A stretch of 64,000 nucleotides of DNA from Bradyrhizobium sp. 141 (GTDB lineage Bacteria; Pseudomonadota; Alphaproteobacteria; Rhizobiales; Xanthobacteraceae). Where the stretch lies: the NCBI RefSeq assembly GCF_023074055.1, contig NZ_JADPKR010000002.1, forward strand, positions 247,412 through 311,411, written 5' to 3'. Each line of letters opens with the position of its first letter. The first letter of the stretch is position 1. The position numbers and the translations under genes are program-made. The notes beneath the pieces are model-generated. The model saw nothing but the letters and a program-made list of their open reading frames with translations, was not told where the DNA came from and searched no databases. This document shows positions 51,499-59,517 of this stretch, piece after piece.

Positions 51499-52566
51499 TT
51501 GCATGATCTGGCCCCGTTGAGGAACGCAATGCTGGACTTGCTTGGACAATCTGACGAGGCCAGGATCGGGGAGATCGCCAGGCAGGCAGCGAGCAGGGGC
51601 ACTGCCGGCGCGGATTCCGAGAGGCGATTCCAGGATTTGCTCCAGGCGCTGCCGGCCGCGATCTACACGACCGACGCAGAGGGCCGCATCACCTTCTTCA
51701 ATCAAGCCTGCATCGATTTTGCCGGACGCACGCCAAAGATTGGCGAGATGTGGTGCGTGACATGGAAGCTCTATCTGCCCGACGGCACGCCGCTCGCCCA
51801 CGATGAGTGCCCCATGGCCGTCGCGCTGAAGCAGAACCGGCCGATCCGCGATGTCGAGGCTGTGGCCGAACGGCCGGACGGCTCCCGGATCTGCTTCATG
51901 CCCTATCCGACGCCGCTGCGCGACGAACGCGGTCGACTGGTTGGCGCGGTGAACATGCTGGTCGACATCACGGCCCGCAAACAGGCCGAGCAGCGAATGA
52001 TGCTCCTCGCCTACGAGGTCGATCATCGTTCCAACAATCTGCTCGCGGTGACCCAGGCGATGCTGCGGCTGACGAAGGCCGAGACCGCTGCGGAATTCCA
52101 AGCCGCGTTTCAAGGCCGACTCAGCGCGCTTGCCAACGTGCAAAGGTTGTTCTCGGCGTCGCGCTGGACCGGTGCCAGTCTGAAGACGATCGTCGAAGAG
52201 GAACTCCGGCCATACGCAAGCGGAGACGGCGAACGCATCCGCATCGCGGGTGACGATATCCGTCTGCCGGCCACGCTCGCCCAATCGATCGCGGTCGCCG
52301 TGCACGAGCTGGCGACCAACGCTGCCAAATACGGGGCGCTGTCGACCCCGTCCGGCAGGCTGAATATTCACTGGGAGACCACTGAGGCAGAGCCTCTCGT
52401 GCTGCGATGGTCGGAGCACGGCGGTCCTCGGGTCAACGAGCCGCCGACGCGCAAGGGCTTCGGGGTTGGCGCCGTCGACGGCATCATCCGGACTTTGCGG
52501 GGACGCGTTAGCCGGCAGTGGAGGCCGGAAGGACTGATTTGCGAACTGTCCTTCCCGGAGGCGTAG
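51499..52566 (+). CDS. HWE-type histidine kinase with PAS domain
   Basis: A 355-residue protein from a TTG start (ATG at 51529 is an alternative). A PAS domain covers about 40-160 (LLQALPAAIYTTDAEGRITFFNQACIDFAG). The kinase part is of the HWE/HisKA_2 type: phospho-acceptor His in EVDHRSNNLLA (about 177), HELATNAAKYGALS (about 272) as N-box, and WSEHGGP (about 306). No membrane helix and no response regulator gene is adjacent, so it is an orphan soluble kinase, possibly in the general stress (PhyR) network or a light/redox sensor. Confidence 0.9.
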   Translation: MHDLAPLRNAMLDLLGQSDEARIGEIARQAASRGTAGADSERRFQDLLQALPAAIYTTDAEGRITFFNQACIDFAGRTPKIGEMWCVTWKLYLPDGTPLAHDECPMAVALKQNRPIRDVEAVAERPDGSRICFMPYPTPLRDERGRLVGAVNMLVDITARKQAEQRMMLLAYEVDHRSNNLLAVTQAMLRLTKAETAAEFQAAFQGRLSALANVQRLFSASRWTGASLKTIVEEELRPYASGDGERIRIAGDDIRLPATLAQSIAVAVHELATNAAKYGALSTPSGRLNIHWETTEAEPLVLRWSEHGGPRVNEPPTRKGFGVGAVDGIIRTLRGRVSRQWRPEGLICELSFPEA

Positions 52567-52568
52567 CC

Positions 52569-53201
52569 TTACGCCTCCCGTACCACCGTCTTCAGATAAT
52601 TATACGCCTTGATGATCTCGATCAGGCGGTCTTCGGTGGAGCGGTCGCCGCCATTGGCGTCGGGGTGGTGCTGCTTCACCAGCGCCTTGTACTTGCTCTT
52701 GACGTCGGCGAGCGTGGCACTGGGGCCAAGGCCCATGACCTGGAGCGCCTTGCGCTCGGCGTTCATCACCTTGCGCGTCTCGGCCTTGGGCTCCGCTTCG
52801 GGGCCCTTCCGCCAGCTGGCGCGACCGTTGATCTCGCTGAACATGCTGAACGGATCGGACGCCATATCGATCTCGGCTTCCGCGCCCTTCTTGCCGCCAT
52901 TGGCGCCCATCTTCCAGGTCGGGCGGTGGCCGGTCAGCGCATCCTTCTGGTAGCGCGCGACCGCGTCGGCGTTCATGCCGGAGAAGAAATTGTAGTTCTG
53001 GTTGTACTCGCGCACGTGATCCAGGCAGAAGTGCCAGTACTCGCGCTGGTTATCGCGGCCCTTGGGCGCACGATGCGCGCCCTTGTTCTGACACCCGGCC
53101 CACTCGCAAGCGACCACGGTATCGCGCGGCTTCACTTCCGGCTGCTTGCCGCGCGGCTTGACGCGGATGGAGTCGAAGAACTTTGATGAATCGATCGGCA
53201 T
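52569..53201 (-). CDS. J-domain (DnaJ-like) protein
   Basis: A 210-residue protein. The J domain is C-terminal (about 145-207): LGPSATLADVKSKYKALVKQHHPDANGGD, with HPD present. The N-terminal 130 residues contain CEWAGCQNKGAHRAPKG, a Cys/His segment that may bind metal. Such J proteins are known from Rhizobiales beside bolA; they recruit an Hsp70. It is divergent from bolA. Confidence 0.9.
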   Translation of the reverse strand: MPIDSSKFFDSIRVKPRGKQPEVKPRDTVVACEWAGCQNKGAHRAPKGRDNQREYWHFCLDHVREYNQNYNFFSGMNADAVARYQKDALTGHRPTWKMGANGGKKGAEAEIDMASDPFSMFSEINGRASWRKGPEAEPKAETRKVMNAERKALQVMGLGPSATLADVKSKYKALVKQHHPDANGGDRSTEDRLIEIIKAYNYLKTVVREA

Positions 53202-53308
53202 GGCTGACTTTGACTACGCAATGCAAAAACCTTCAAGTCTTGACATTGCAATTAGCGGCAAACCCCGGCAATTGACGGAGTGAGTACGCGCACCTTAATG
53301 GCACACAC

Positions 53309-53578
53309 ATGGCTATGAGAGACACTATCAGCAACAAGTTGCAGGAAGCTTTCACGCCCGAAAGTCTGCAAGTCGTCGACGAGTCACATCTGCATGAGGG
53401 CCACGCCGGCCATCGACCCGGCGGCGAGACGCACTTCCGTGTGTATATCGTGTCTGCCGCCTTCAAAGGGAAGAGCCGCGTCGACCGCCATCGCATGATA
53501 AATTCGGCGCTGGCCGCGGAACTTGCCGGCGGCGTGCACGCGCTGGCGATCCAGGCGCAGGCGCCGGGGGAAGGGTAG
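53309..53578 (+). CDS. bolA: BolA family protein
   Basis: An 89-residue protein. SLQVVDESHLHEGHAGHRPGGETHFRVYIVS (about 19-50) is the BolA core with the conserved histidines, and KSRVDRHRMINSALAAEL the following helix with R-x-R-H-R. BolA proteins bind glutaredoxin with a shared 2Fe-2S cluster and affect iron regulation and cell shape. It stands between the J-domain gene (divergent) and the CorC-like gene (convergent). Confidence 0.95.
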   Translation: MAMRDTISNKLQEAFTPESLQVVDESHLHEGHAGHRPGGETHFRVYIVSAAFKGKSRVDRHRMINSALAAELAGGVHALAIQAQAPGEG

Positions 53579-53607
53579 AACTCTTCCTGCAGGTAACCAC
53601 AATCGGT

Positions 53608-53691
53608 CGTCATGCCCGGGCTCGTCCCGGGCATCCACGTTCTTTGCGCGCGAGGAAGACGTGGATGGCCGGGTCAAGCCCGGCCATGACG
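53608..53691. repeat. dispersed palindromic repeat, family F
   Basis: CGTCATGCCCGGGCTCGTCCC at the left and GGTCAAGCCCGGCCATGACG at the right, with CATCCACG / CGTGGATG inside, like the copy at 39713. Confidence 0.85.
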
Positions 53692-53723
53692 ATGTGGAAG
53701 CTTCGGGGCCTAAGCCGACTGCG

Positions 53724-55076
53724 TCAAAACGACGTCCCAGCCCGCCTCGGCTTGGCCTCTTCCAGCTCCGCATCGCGCGGCACCGGTGAAATACGGAGCG
53801 CGGTGATGCGGTTGCGCTCGCGGCGCAGGACACGGAAGCGGAAGCCGTGGAAGGTGAAGCTCTGGCCGCGGTCGGGGATCGAGCGCGCCTCGTGGATGAC
53901 GAGGCCGGCGACCGTCGTTGCTTCCTCATCGGGCAGATGCCAATCCATGGCGCGGTTGAGGTCGCGGATCGGCACCGAGCCGTCGACCACGACCGAGCCG
54001 TCCGGCTGGGTGCGTACGCCTGCGACCACGACGTCGTGCTCGTCGGAGATGTCGCCGACGATCTCTTCCAGAATGTCTTCCAGCGTCACCAGGCCTTCAA
54101 CTTCGCCGTACTCGTCGACGACAAGCGCGAAATGGGTCTTGCGGCGACGGAACGCCTTGAGCTGCTGGGATATCGGCCGCATTTCCGGCACGAACCAGGG
54201 TGGCAGCATGATGGTGGTGACGTCGATGCGCGAGGTATCGCCCTCCGACGCGCGGATCGCCCGCAGCAGATCCTTGGCGTGCAGAATGCCGATGATGTTC
54301 TCCGACTTGTCGCGCCACAGCGGAATGCGCGTGTATTCGGTGGCCAGCACCTCCCGCACCAGCTCCTCGGGCGGCAGATCCGCATTGATCATCACCATGG
54401 CGGTGCGGTGAACCATCACGTCGGACACCGTCAGCTCGCCGAGGCGGAAGACATTGTGAATATACTCGGCCTCGCCGCTCTCGATCTTGCCGTGCACGGC
54501 CGATTCCTCGACCAGGCCTTCGATCTCGGAATCCGTCAGGATTTCGTGCTGCGAAAACTCCTGGACCCCGATCAGACGCAAGATCGCGCTCGAGGCGGTG
54601 TTGAGACACCAGCTCAGCGGATAGAACACCAGGTAGGAAACGTGAAGCGGATACGCAATCCATTGCGACACGGGCATCGGCTCCCGGATCGCAAGCGTCT
54701 TCGGCACCTGTTCGCCGATGATGATGTGCAGCGAGGAGAAAACCAAAAAGCCCGCCACGAACGAGGTGAAGTGCAGCGTGGCCTCCGACAATCCGAGCGG
54801 ACGGAGGACCGGGCTCAGCAGCGCAGACACGGTGGGCTCACCGATCCAGCCGAGGCCAAGGGAGGCCATGGTGATGCCGAGCTGGCAGCAGGCAAGATAG
54901 GATTCGATATTCCCCATCATGGTCTGCAGCAGGCGTGCGCCGAAGCGGTTCTGCTCGACCATGGCCTTGACGCGGAAGCCGCGGCTCTTCACCAGCGCGA
55001 ATTCCGCCGCCACGTAAAACGCGTTGGCAGCGAGCAATAGGGCGGCAAGCAGCAGATTGATCGAGATCGAACTCAT
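53724..55076 (-). CDS. hemolysin/CorC-family (CNNM) membrane protein
   Basis: A 450-residue protein from the ATG at 55076 (MSSISINLLLAALLLAANAFYVAAEFALVKSR), where the DUF21 domain begins. The DUF21 membrane part covers about 1-190 (four helices), two CBS domains about 210-330, and a CorC_HlyC domain the C-terminus (about 340-430). Members are linked to Mg2+ transport or envelope integrity. It follows aroB on the same strand with a 67-base gap. Confidence 0.93.
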   Translation of the reverse strand: MSSISINLLLAALLLAANAFYVAAEFALVKSRGFRVKAMVEQNRFGARLLQTMMGNIESYLACCQLGITMASLGLGWIGEPTVSALLSPVLRPLGLSEATLHFTSFVAGFLVFSSLHIIIGEQVPKTLAIREPMPVSQWIAYPLHVSYLVFYPLSWCLNTASSAILRLIGVQEFSQHEILTDSEIEGLVEESAVHGKIESGEAEYIHNVFRLGELTVSDVMVHRTAMVMINADLPPEELVREVLATEYTRIPLWRDKSENIIGILHAKDLLRAIRASEGDTSRIDVTTIMLPPWFVPEMRPISQQLKAFRRRKTHFALVVDEYGEVEGLVTLEDILEEIVGDISDEHDVVVAGVRTQPDGSVVVDGSVPIRDLNRAMDWHLPDEEATTVAGLVIHEARSIPDRGQSFTFHGFRFRVLRRERNRITALRISPVPRDAELEEAKPRRAGTSF

Positions 55077-55143
55077 GTTTGCCTCGTGACCGCCTCGGCA
55101 TTCCGCACCGCTTCCCGGGCGGCCGATCCGGACGGTCCTGCCA

Positions 55144-56286
55144 TTACTGCGACAACTTCGCCTGCAGGAAATCGCGCACCGGGGCCGGCTCGACATCCTT
55201 CGCGATCACAGCGCGCCCGACGGCTTCCAGCAGGATGAAGGTGAGCTTGCCGCGCTTGACCTTCTTGTCCTGCGCCATCAGAGCCATCAGCGCGTCGGCA
55301 TCGGCAAGCCCTTCCTGCGCAAAACCCGCGATGTCCTGCAAGCGTGTCGGCAGGCCGGCTTCGATCACATGCCGCTCGACGCGTGCGGCACCGTCCTCGC
55401 CGATCATGCCGAGCTTTGCCGAGAACTGCGCCGCCAGCGTCATGCCGATCGCGACGCCCTCACCATGGAACAGACGGTCGGAGAAGCCGGTCGCAGCTTC
55501 CAGCGCGTGACCGAAAGTGTGGCCGAGATTGAGCAGCGCGCGCTCGCCGGTCTCGCGTTCGTCGCGCGAGACGACGCCGGCCTTGGCGCGGCAGGAGGTC
55601 GCGATCGCGTGCTCGCGCGCCGAGCCGCCCTTGAAGATGTCGGAATGGTTCTTTTCCAGCCAGGTGAAGAAGGCCTCGTCGCCGAGCACGCCGTATTTGG
55701 CGACCTCGGCATAGCCGGCGCGGAACTGCCGCGGCGACAGCGTGTCGAGCACGGCGGTGTCGGCGATGACCAGCAACGGCTGGTGGAAGGCGCCGAGCAG
55801 GTTCTTGCCCTGCGGCGAGTTGATGCCGGTCTTGCCGCCGACGCTGGAATCGACCTGCGCCAGCAGCGAGGTCGGCACCTGCACGAAATCGACGCCGCGG
55901 CGCAGGATCGCGGCGGCAAAGCCGGCGAGATCCCCGACCACGCCGCCGCCGAGCGCGATGACGAGATCGTTGCGCTCGATTTTCGCGGCGATCAGGGCTT
56001 CGCTGACCTTTTCCAGGCCGGCATAGGTCTTGGAGATCTCGCCTTCCTCGACGACGATGCGCGAGGTCGGGATGCCGCTCGCGGCGAGCGAGGCCTCGGC
56101 GGGCTCGAGCCAGTGCTTTGCAACGTTGCGATCCGTCACGATCGCGGTGCGCACGCCGGGACGCAAGGCCGCGATGCGTTCGCCGAGCGAAGCCAGCACG
56201 CCGCGGCCGATGACGATGTCATAGGCGCGATTCTCCAGCGCAACCTCGACATTGACGGGATCGGAATGTTTCAACGGCGCAGTCAT
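55144..56286 (-). CDS. aroB: 3-dehydroquinate synthase
   Basis: A 380-residue protein from the ATG at 56286, which overlaps the aroK stop. ALGGGVVGDLAGFAAA (about 102-117) is the NAD/phosphate motif; PTSLLAQVDSSVGGKTGIN (about 130-148), and the metal site includes LNLGHTFGHALE (about 258-269). It converts DAHP to 3-dehydroquinate, the second step of the shikimate pathway, in the cytoplasm. Confidence 0.97.
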   Translation of the reverse strand: MTAPLKHSDPVNVEVALENRAYDIVIGRGVLASLGERIAALRPGVRTAIVTDRNVAKHWLEPAEASLAASGIPTSRIVVEEGEISKTYAGLEKVSEALIAAKIERNDLVIALGGGVVGDLAGFAAAILRRGVDFVQVPTSLLAQVDSSVGGKTGINSPQGKNLLGAFHQPLLVIADTAVLDTLSPRQFRAGYAEVAKYGVLGDEAFFTWLEKNHSDIFKGGSAREHAIATSCRAKAGVVSRDERETGERALLNLGHTFGHALEAATGFSDRLFHGEGVAIGMTLAAQFSAKLGMIGEDGAARVERHVIEAGLPTRLQDIAGFAQEGLADADALMALMAQDKKVKRGKLTFILLEAVGRAVIAKDVEPAPVRDFLQAKLSQ

Positions 56287-56906
56287 CGTGTGGCACTCGC
56301 AACGTCGGCAGATGGTTGAGCGGACTGTTCGCCGCAAAGATGTGCGCGCAGCGCCTCGATGCACTCCTCGACTATCCTGTCGTGCGGCACGTCGCGCGAG
56401 GCGATGGTGAGGTCGGCATGGCTGTAGACCGGCTCGCGCTCGGTAAGGAGACGCGTCACGGTTCCTTCGGGATCGGCGGTCTGGAGCAGCGGACGATCGG
56501 CGCGGCGGCGCACGCGGCGCATGATGACGTCATGGTCCGCCCTGAGCCAGATCGACACCGCCTTTGTCGCGATGCGCGCGCGCGTCTCCTCGCGCATGAA
56601 GGCACCGCCGCCGGTCGCCAGCACCACCGGCCCGCCGTCGAGCAGCCGCGCGATCACCCGCGCCTCGCCGTCACGGAAATACGATTCGCCATGGCGCTCG
56701 AAGATCTCCGGGATGGTCATCTGGGCCGACGTCTCGATCTCGGTGTCGGCATCGACGAACGGGAGCTTGAGCCTGAGAGCCATGCGACGGCCGATGGTGG
56801 ACTTGCCCACCCCCATCATACCGACGAGCACGATCGACCGCGCGCCCAACGCCGACAGGATGTCGGCATCGGACGAAACTGGTATCGGCAACGCGGCGTC
56901 GGACAT
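56283..56906 (-). CDS. aroK: shikimate kinase
   Basis: A 207-residue P-loop kinase with Walker A GMMGVGKSTIGRRMA (about 34-48), the DADTE shikimate-binding motif (about 56-60), GGGAFM (about 102) and RRRADRPLL lid (about 133-142). Slightly longer than E. coli AroK (173) at both ends. It is co-translated with aroB (ATGA overlap), the standard alphaproteobacterial order. Confidence 0.96.
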   Translation of the reverse strand: MSDAALPIPVSSDADILSALGARSIVLVGMMGVGKSTIGRRMALRLKLPFVDADTEIETSAQMTIPEIFERHGESYFRDGEARVIARLLDGGPVVLATGGGAFMREETRARIATKAVSIWLRADHDVIMRRVRRRADRPLLQTADPEGTVTRLLTEREPVYSHADLTIASRDVPHDRIVEECIEALRAHLCGEQSAQPSADVASATR

Positions 56907-57091
56907 TGTCTCGCTCGAATGGATCTCGCTCGATCTGCCGCCAAAGGCGGCATGCTTTGGCCACCTATACGACCCCGCAGGGGGCCTCGCCAGTGGACTC
57001 TTGCCACGAAACGGCGAACATGTTGGATGATTTCATTGGTTAATTTGCCCGCCGGCCCCCTATACAAGACCCCTCTAGAGACCCCAGAACG
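56907..57091. promoter_or_regulatory. divergent promoter region of aroK and the small membrane gene
   Basis: Short region with AT-rich motifs (TTGGTTAATTTGCC at 57040) between the divergent start codons. No palindrome or known site was recognised. Confidence 0.45.
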
Positions 57092-57238
57092 ATGCCCAGC
57101 CTGTTCCGCTTCCTGACGGCCGTCGCCGTGATCGCCGGCATCGTCTATGGCGTGGTCTTCGCGCTGGCGAACTTCGTCAATCCGAAGCCGCGGGAAATGA
57201 CGGTGACGATCCCGCCGGATAAATTCCTCAAGAAATAG
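57092..57238 (+). CDS. 48-residue single-span membrane protein
   Basis: MPSLFRFLTAVAVIAGIVYG... : one membrane helix (about 5-27) followed by a short charged tail ending PPDKFLKK. The ATG at 57092 and stop at 57236-57238 frame a small gene that I remember as conserved between aroK and xerD in Bradyrhizobium and Rhodopseudomonas. Function unknown. Its last 15 bases are repeated, with one difference, at 59486-59500 just before xerD (see findings). Confidence 0.8.
   Translation: MPSLFRFLTAVAVIAGIVYGVVFALANFVNPKPREMTVTIPPDKFLKK
57224..57238 (+). repeat. left direct repeat flanking the TetR/epimerase cassette
   Basis: TTCCTCAAGAAATAG, the last codons of the 48-residue gene; matches 59486-59500 (TTTCTCAAGAAATAG) in 14 of 15 bases, same orientation. 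Confidence 0.65.
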
Positions 57239-57254
57239 CCGTTGGCTGAGAGCG

Positions 57255-57851
57255 TCAGCCGGCCGGCAGATTTCGGGTCAGGGCCTGACGCAGCAGGCGC
57301 AAGAACAGCCGCGTTTCTTCAAGAAGATTCTGACCTGCGGTCTGTGCCTCCTTGATGCCTTCCATCGCCGCGACGATGATTCCGGCAAGGTCCGTCGGCG
57401 TGGCCTTCACACTCTCCAGGGTGATCGCACCGGTTGCCTGCGCATCTGCGAGCGCGCGCGCAAGCAGCGCCACCAACCGAGCGCGGGTGGCCAGCGTGAT
57501 GTCCTGGGCCAACGCCATGTTGGTATCGAACAACTCCGCCGCATCTGCGCTGCCAGCGAAAGGCATGACCAGATCGCGCTGGAACGCCGCAATCGCGAGC
57601 TCGATCCGGTCGAAAACGTCGCCGTGACCAGCGAGGGCGGCCTCGACGTCTCGCATCGTCTTGGCGTGCGCGCGCTCTGATCCCGCCCGAAACAACTCCT
57701 CCTTGCTGCCAAAGCTCAAGTAGAGCGCCGCACGCGAGATGCCCGCCGCGCGCGCGATGTCGGCCATCGACGTCTTGCGAAAGCCATGCCGGACGAACAC
57801 CGGCAATGCCGCGTCGAGAATAGCTCCGGGTTTGTGATCGTTGTCTTTCAT
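57255..57851 (-). CDS. TetR/AcrR-family transcriptional regulator
   Basis: A 198-residue protein from the ATG at 57851 (a TTG nine codons upstream would run into the operator). The N-terminal helix-turn-helix reads FVRHGFRKTSMADIARAAGISRAALYLSFGSKEELF (about 19-54), standard for TetR. The ligand domain is not recognisable. It is divergent from the epimerase gene, with inverted repeats between; it probably represses itself and that gene. Confidence 0.9.
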   Translation of the reverse strand: MKDNDHKPGAILDAALPVFVRHGFRKTSMADIARAAGISRAALYLSFGSKEELFRAGSERAHAKTMRDVEAALAGHGDVFDRIELAIAAFQRDLVMPFAGSADAAELFDTNMALAQDITLATRARLVALLARALADAQATGAITLESVKATPTDLAGIIVAAMEGIKEAQTAGQNLLEETRLFLRLLRQALTRNLPAG

Positions 57852-57866
57852 TGAGACATGTTGACA

Positions 57867-57921
57867 GTCTTTGTCCAATACGTCAAAGACAATTTAGACA
57901 ATACAAGTCCAATTGTCTAAA
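57867..57921. promoter_or_regulatory. inverted repeats, probable TetR operator
   Basis: Two inverted repeats: GTCTTTG (57867) with CAAAGAC (57884), and TTTAGACAAT (57893-57902) with ATTGTCTAAA (57912-57921). They lie between the TetR ATG (57851) and the epimerase ATG (57941). The segment TTGTCCAAT at 57871-57879 equals the half-site of the palindrome at 10491-10511. Confidence 0.7.
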
Positions 57922-57940
57922 TGATGAGGCTTGAAGTTAC

Positions 57941-58990
57941 ATGCATTCCCAAGTTGGCGCCCCGGCCGCCACGGTTCTCGTGACGGGTATCGGCGGATTT
58001 CTCGGCGGACATATTGCCAGGCAGTTGCTGGCGAGCGGCTATCGCGTGCGCGGCACCGTCCGCGACCTGGCCGCCTGTGACCGCATCCGGAGCCAGCTTG
58101 GCGCGCCAGCGCTCGCCGCGGCTGATGCTCTCAATTTCGTTCGCGCTGATCTCTGCTCCGACGGCGGATGGGACGCGGCGCTGAAGGACTGTCGCTATGT
58201 CATTCATACTGCCTCGCCGTTTCCGGCAGGGCTACCGAACGATGCGAATGAATTGATCAGGACCGCCAAAGACGGCGCGCTGCGGGTCCTGCGCGCGGCC
58301 CACGAGGCGGATGTGGCACGCCTCGTCCTGACATCCTCGATCGCCGCCACCAATCACGGCGATGGCCAAGCCCCCTTCACCGAAAGCAACTGGACTGATC
58401 CAACCAGCGCGCGGGCGACGCCGTACTACAGGTCGAAGACGCTGGCCGAGCAGGCCGCCTGGAGCTTTGCCAGTAAGAGCGGACTCGATCTGGCCGTCAT
58501 CAACCCCGCCATGATCTTCGGCCCGCTGCTCGGCCCGCAATACGGCACGTCCGTCGGGCTGATCCAGCAAATGATGAGCGGCAAGTTGAAGCGTGTGCCG
58601 CGCTTCGGCTTTGCGGTCGTCGACGTGCGCGATGCGGCTGACGCGCACATCCGGGCAATGACCTGTCCGGAGGCCTCCAGAGAGCGCTTTATCGTTGCTG
58701 GAGGTTTCTTCTGGCTGCGGGAATTGGCCGCCGTGCTGGCGAAATCTTTCCCAGCCTACGCGGCTCATCTGCCTTGCGGCGACGTGCCGAACTGGATGGT
58801 GCGGGCAATGGCGCCGTTCAGCGGGCGTTCGCGCATGATCGTCCACGAGCTCGATCGCGACCTCAGCGTCAGTGCCGCCAAGGCGCGTCGCGTGCTGAAC
58901 TGGAGCCCGCGTCCCGACGAGGACTGCATCCGCGCCAGCGCACAGAGCCTGATCGATCATCGCCTGATCGCCGTGCCGCAGGCCGGCTGA
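57941..58990 (+). CDS. NAD-dependent epimerase/dehydratase (dihydroflavonol-reductase-like)
   Basis: A 349-residue extended short-chain dehydrogenase. VTGIGGFLGGHIARQLL (about 14-30) is the G-x-x-G-x-x-G nucleotide site, and YYRSKTLAEQAAW (about 166-178) the catalytic Tyr-x3-Lys. VINPAMIFGPLL (about 186) is typical of the dihydroflavonol 4-reductase/aldehyde reductase subgroup. It reduces or oxidises a small hydroxy/keto compound; the substrate is unknown. Its expression is probably controlled by the divergent TetR gene. Confidence 0.88.
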   Translation: MHSQVGAPAATVLVTGIGGFLGGHIARQLLASGYRVRGTVRDLAACDRIRSQLGAPALAAADALNFVRADLCSDGGWDAALKDCRYVIHTASPFPAGLPNDANELIRTAKDGALRVLRAAHEADVARLVLTSSIAATNHGDGQAPFTESNWTDPTSARATPYYRSKTLAEQAAWSFASKSGLDLAVINPAMIFGPLLGPQYGTSVGLIQQMMSGKLKRVPRFGFAVVDVRDAADAHIRAMTCPEASRERFIVAGGFFWLRELAAVLAKSFPAYAAHLPCGDVPNWMVRAMAPFSGRSRMIVHELDRDLSVSAAKARRVLNWSPRPDEDCIRASAQSLIDHRLIAVPQAG

Positions 58991-59026
58991 CCCTTGCTTA
59001 CTCTTGCAGAACCGGAGAACCAATCA

Positions 59027-59434
59027 ATGACTGTACATGCGACCGAGACGGACTCACCGCAAGCCGAGCACATCCGCACCACCGAGCGGGCTCGGCTTCG
59101 CGCCCTTGTCGCCGGCGACATGGATGCGGCGGGACCGCTTCACGCGCCGGAGTTCCAGCTGATCACGCCGATCGGCATGCCGCTGTCCAAGGCCGAATAT
59201 CTGGGCGCGATCCAGAGCGGGCAGATCAAATATCTCATGTGGGAACCCGGAGCGATCGCCGTTCGTCAGCACAACGACCACGCCGTGATCCGATATCGCG
59301 CGAGGCTCGAGATCGTCTTTGGTGGGCACCGGGTTGCCCCCTCGGACTATTGGCACACCGATACTTACGAACGCCACGACGGGCGGTGGATGGTGGTCTG
59401 GTCGCAGGCCACGGCGATCAGCCACATGTCCTAA
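59027..59434 (+). CDS. SnoaL-like / NTF2-fold protein (DUF4440 type)
   Basis: A 135-residue protein from the ATG at 59027, with GGAG ten bases upstream; a TTG at 58994 is also in frame. ERARLRALVAGDMDAAGPLHAPEFQLITPIG and a late GRWMVVWSQATAI segment are the first helix/strand and last strand of an NTF2-like cone. Such proteins are small enzymes or binding proteins. It follows the epimerase gene by 36 bases and belongs to the same cassette. Confidence 0.8.
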   Translation: MTVHATETDSPQAEHIRTTERARLRALVAGDMDAAGPLHAPEFQLITPIGMPLSKAEYLGAIQSGQIKYLMWEPGAIAVRQHNDHAVIRYRARLEIVFGGHRVAPSDYWHTDTYERHDGRWMVVWSQATAISHMS

Positions 59435-59485
59435 GGCTTCGATGAGACTTCGGCTCCGTGCCGACCGCTCGATATTGCTGGTGAG

Positions 59486-59500
59486 TTTCTCAAGAAATAG
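59486..59500 (+). repeat. right direct repeat flanking the TetR/epimerase cassette
   Basis: TTTCTCAAGAAATAG, the near-identical partner of 57224-57238. It is followed immediately by GGAGCTAGCCTCC and the xerD start region. Confidence 0.65.
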
Positions 59501-59517
59501 GAGCTAGCCTCCTGGAC

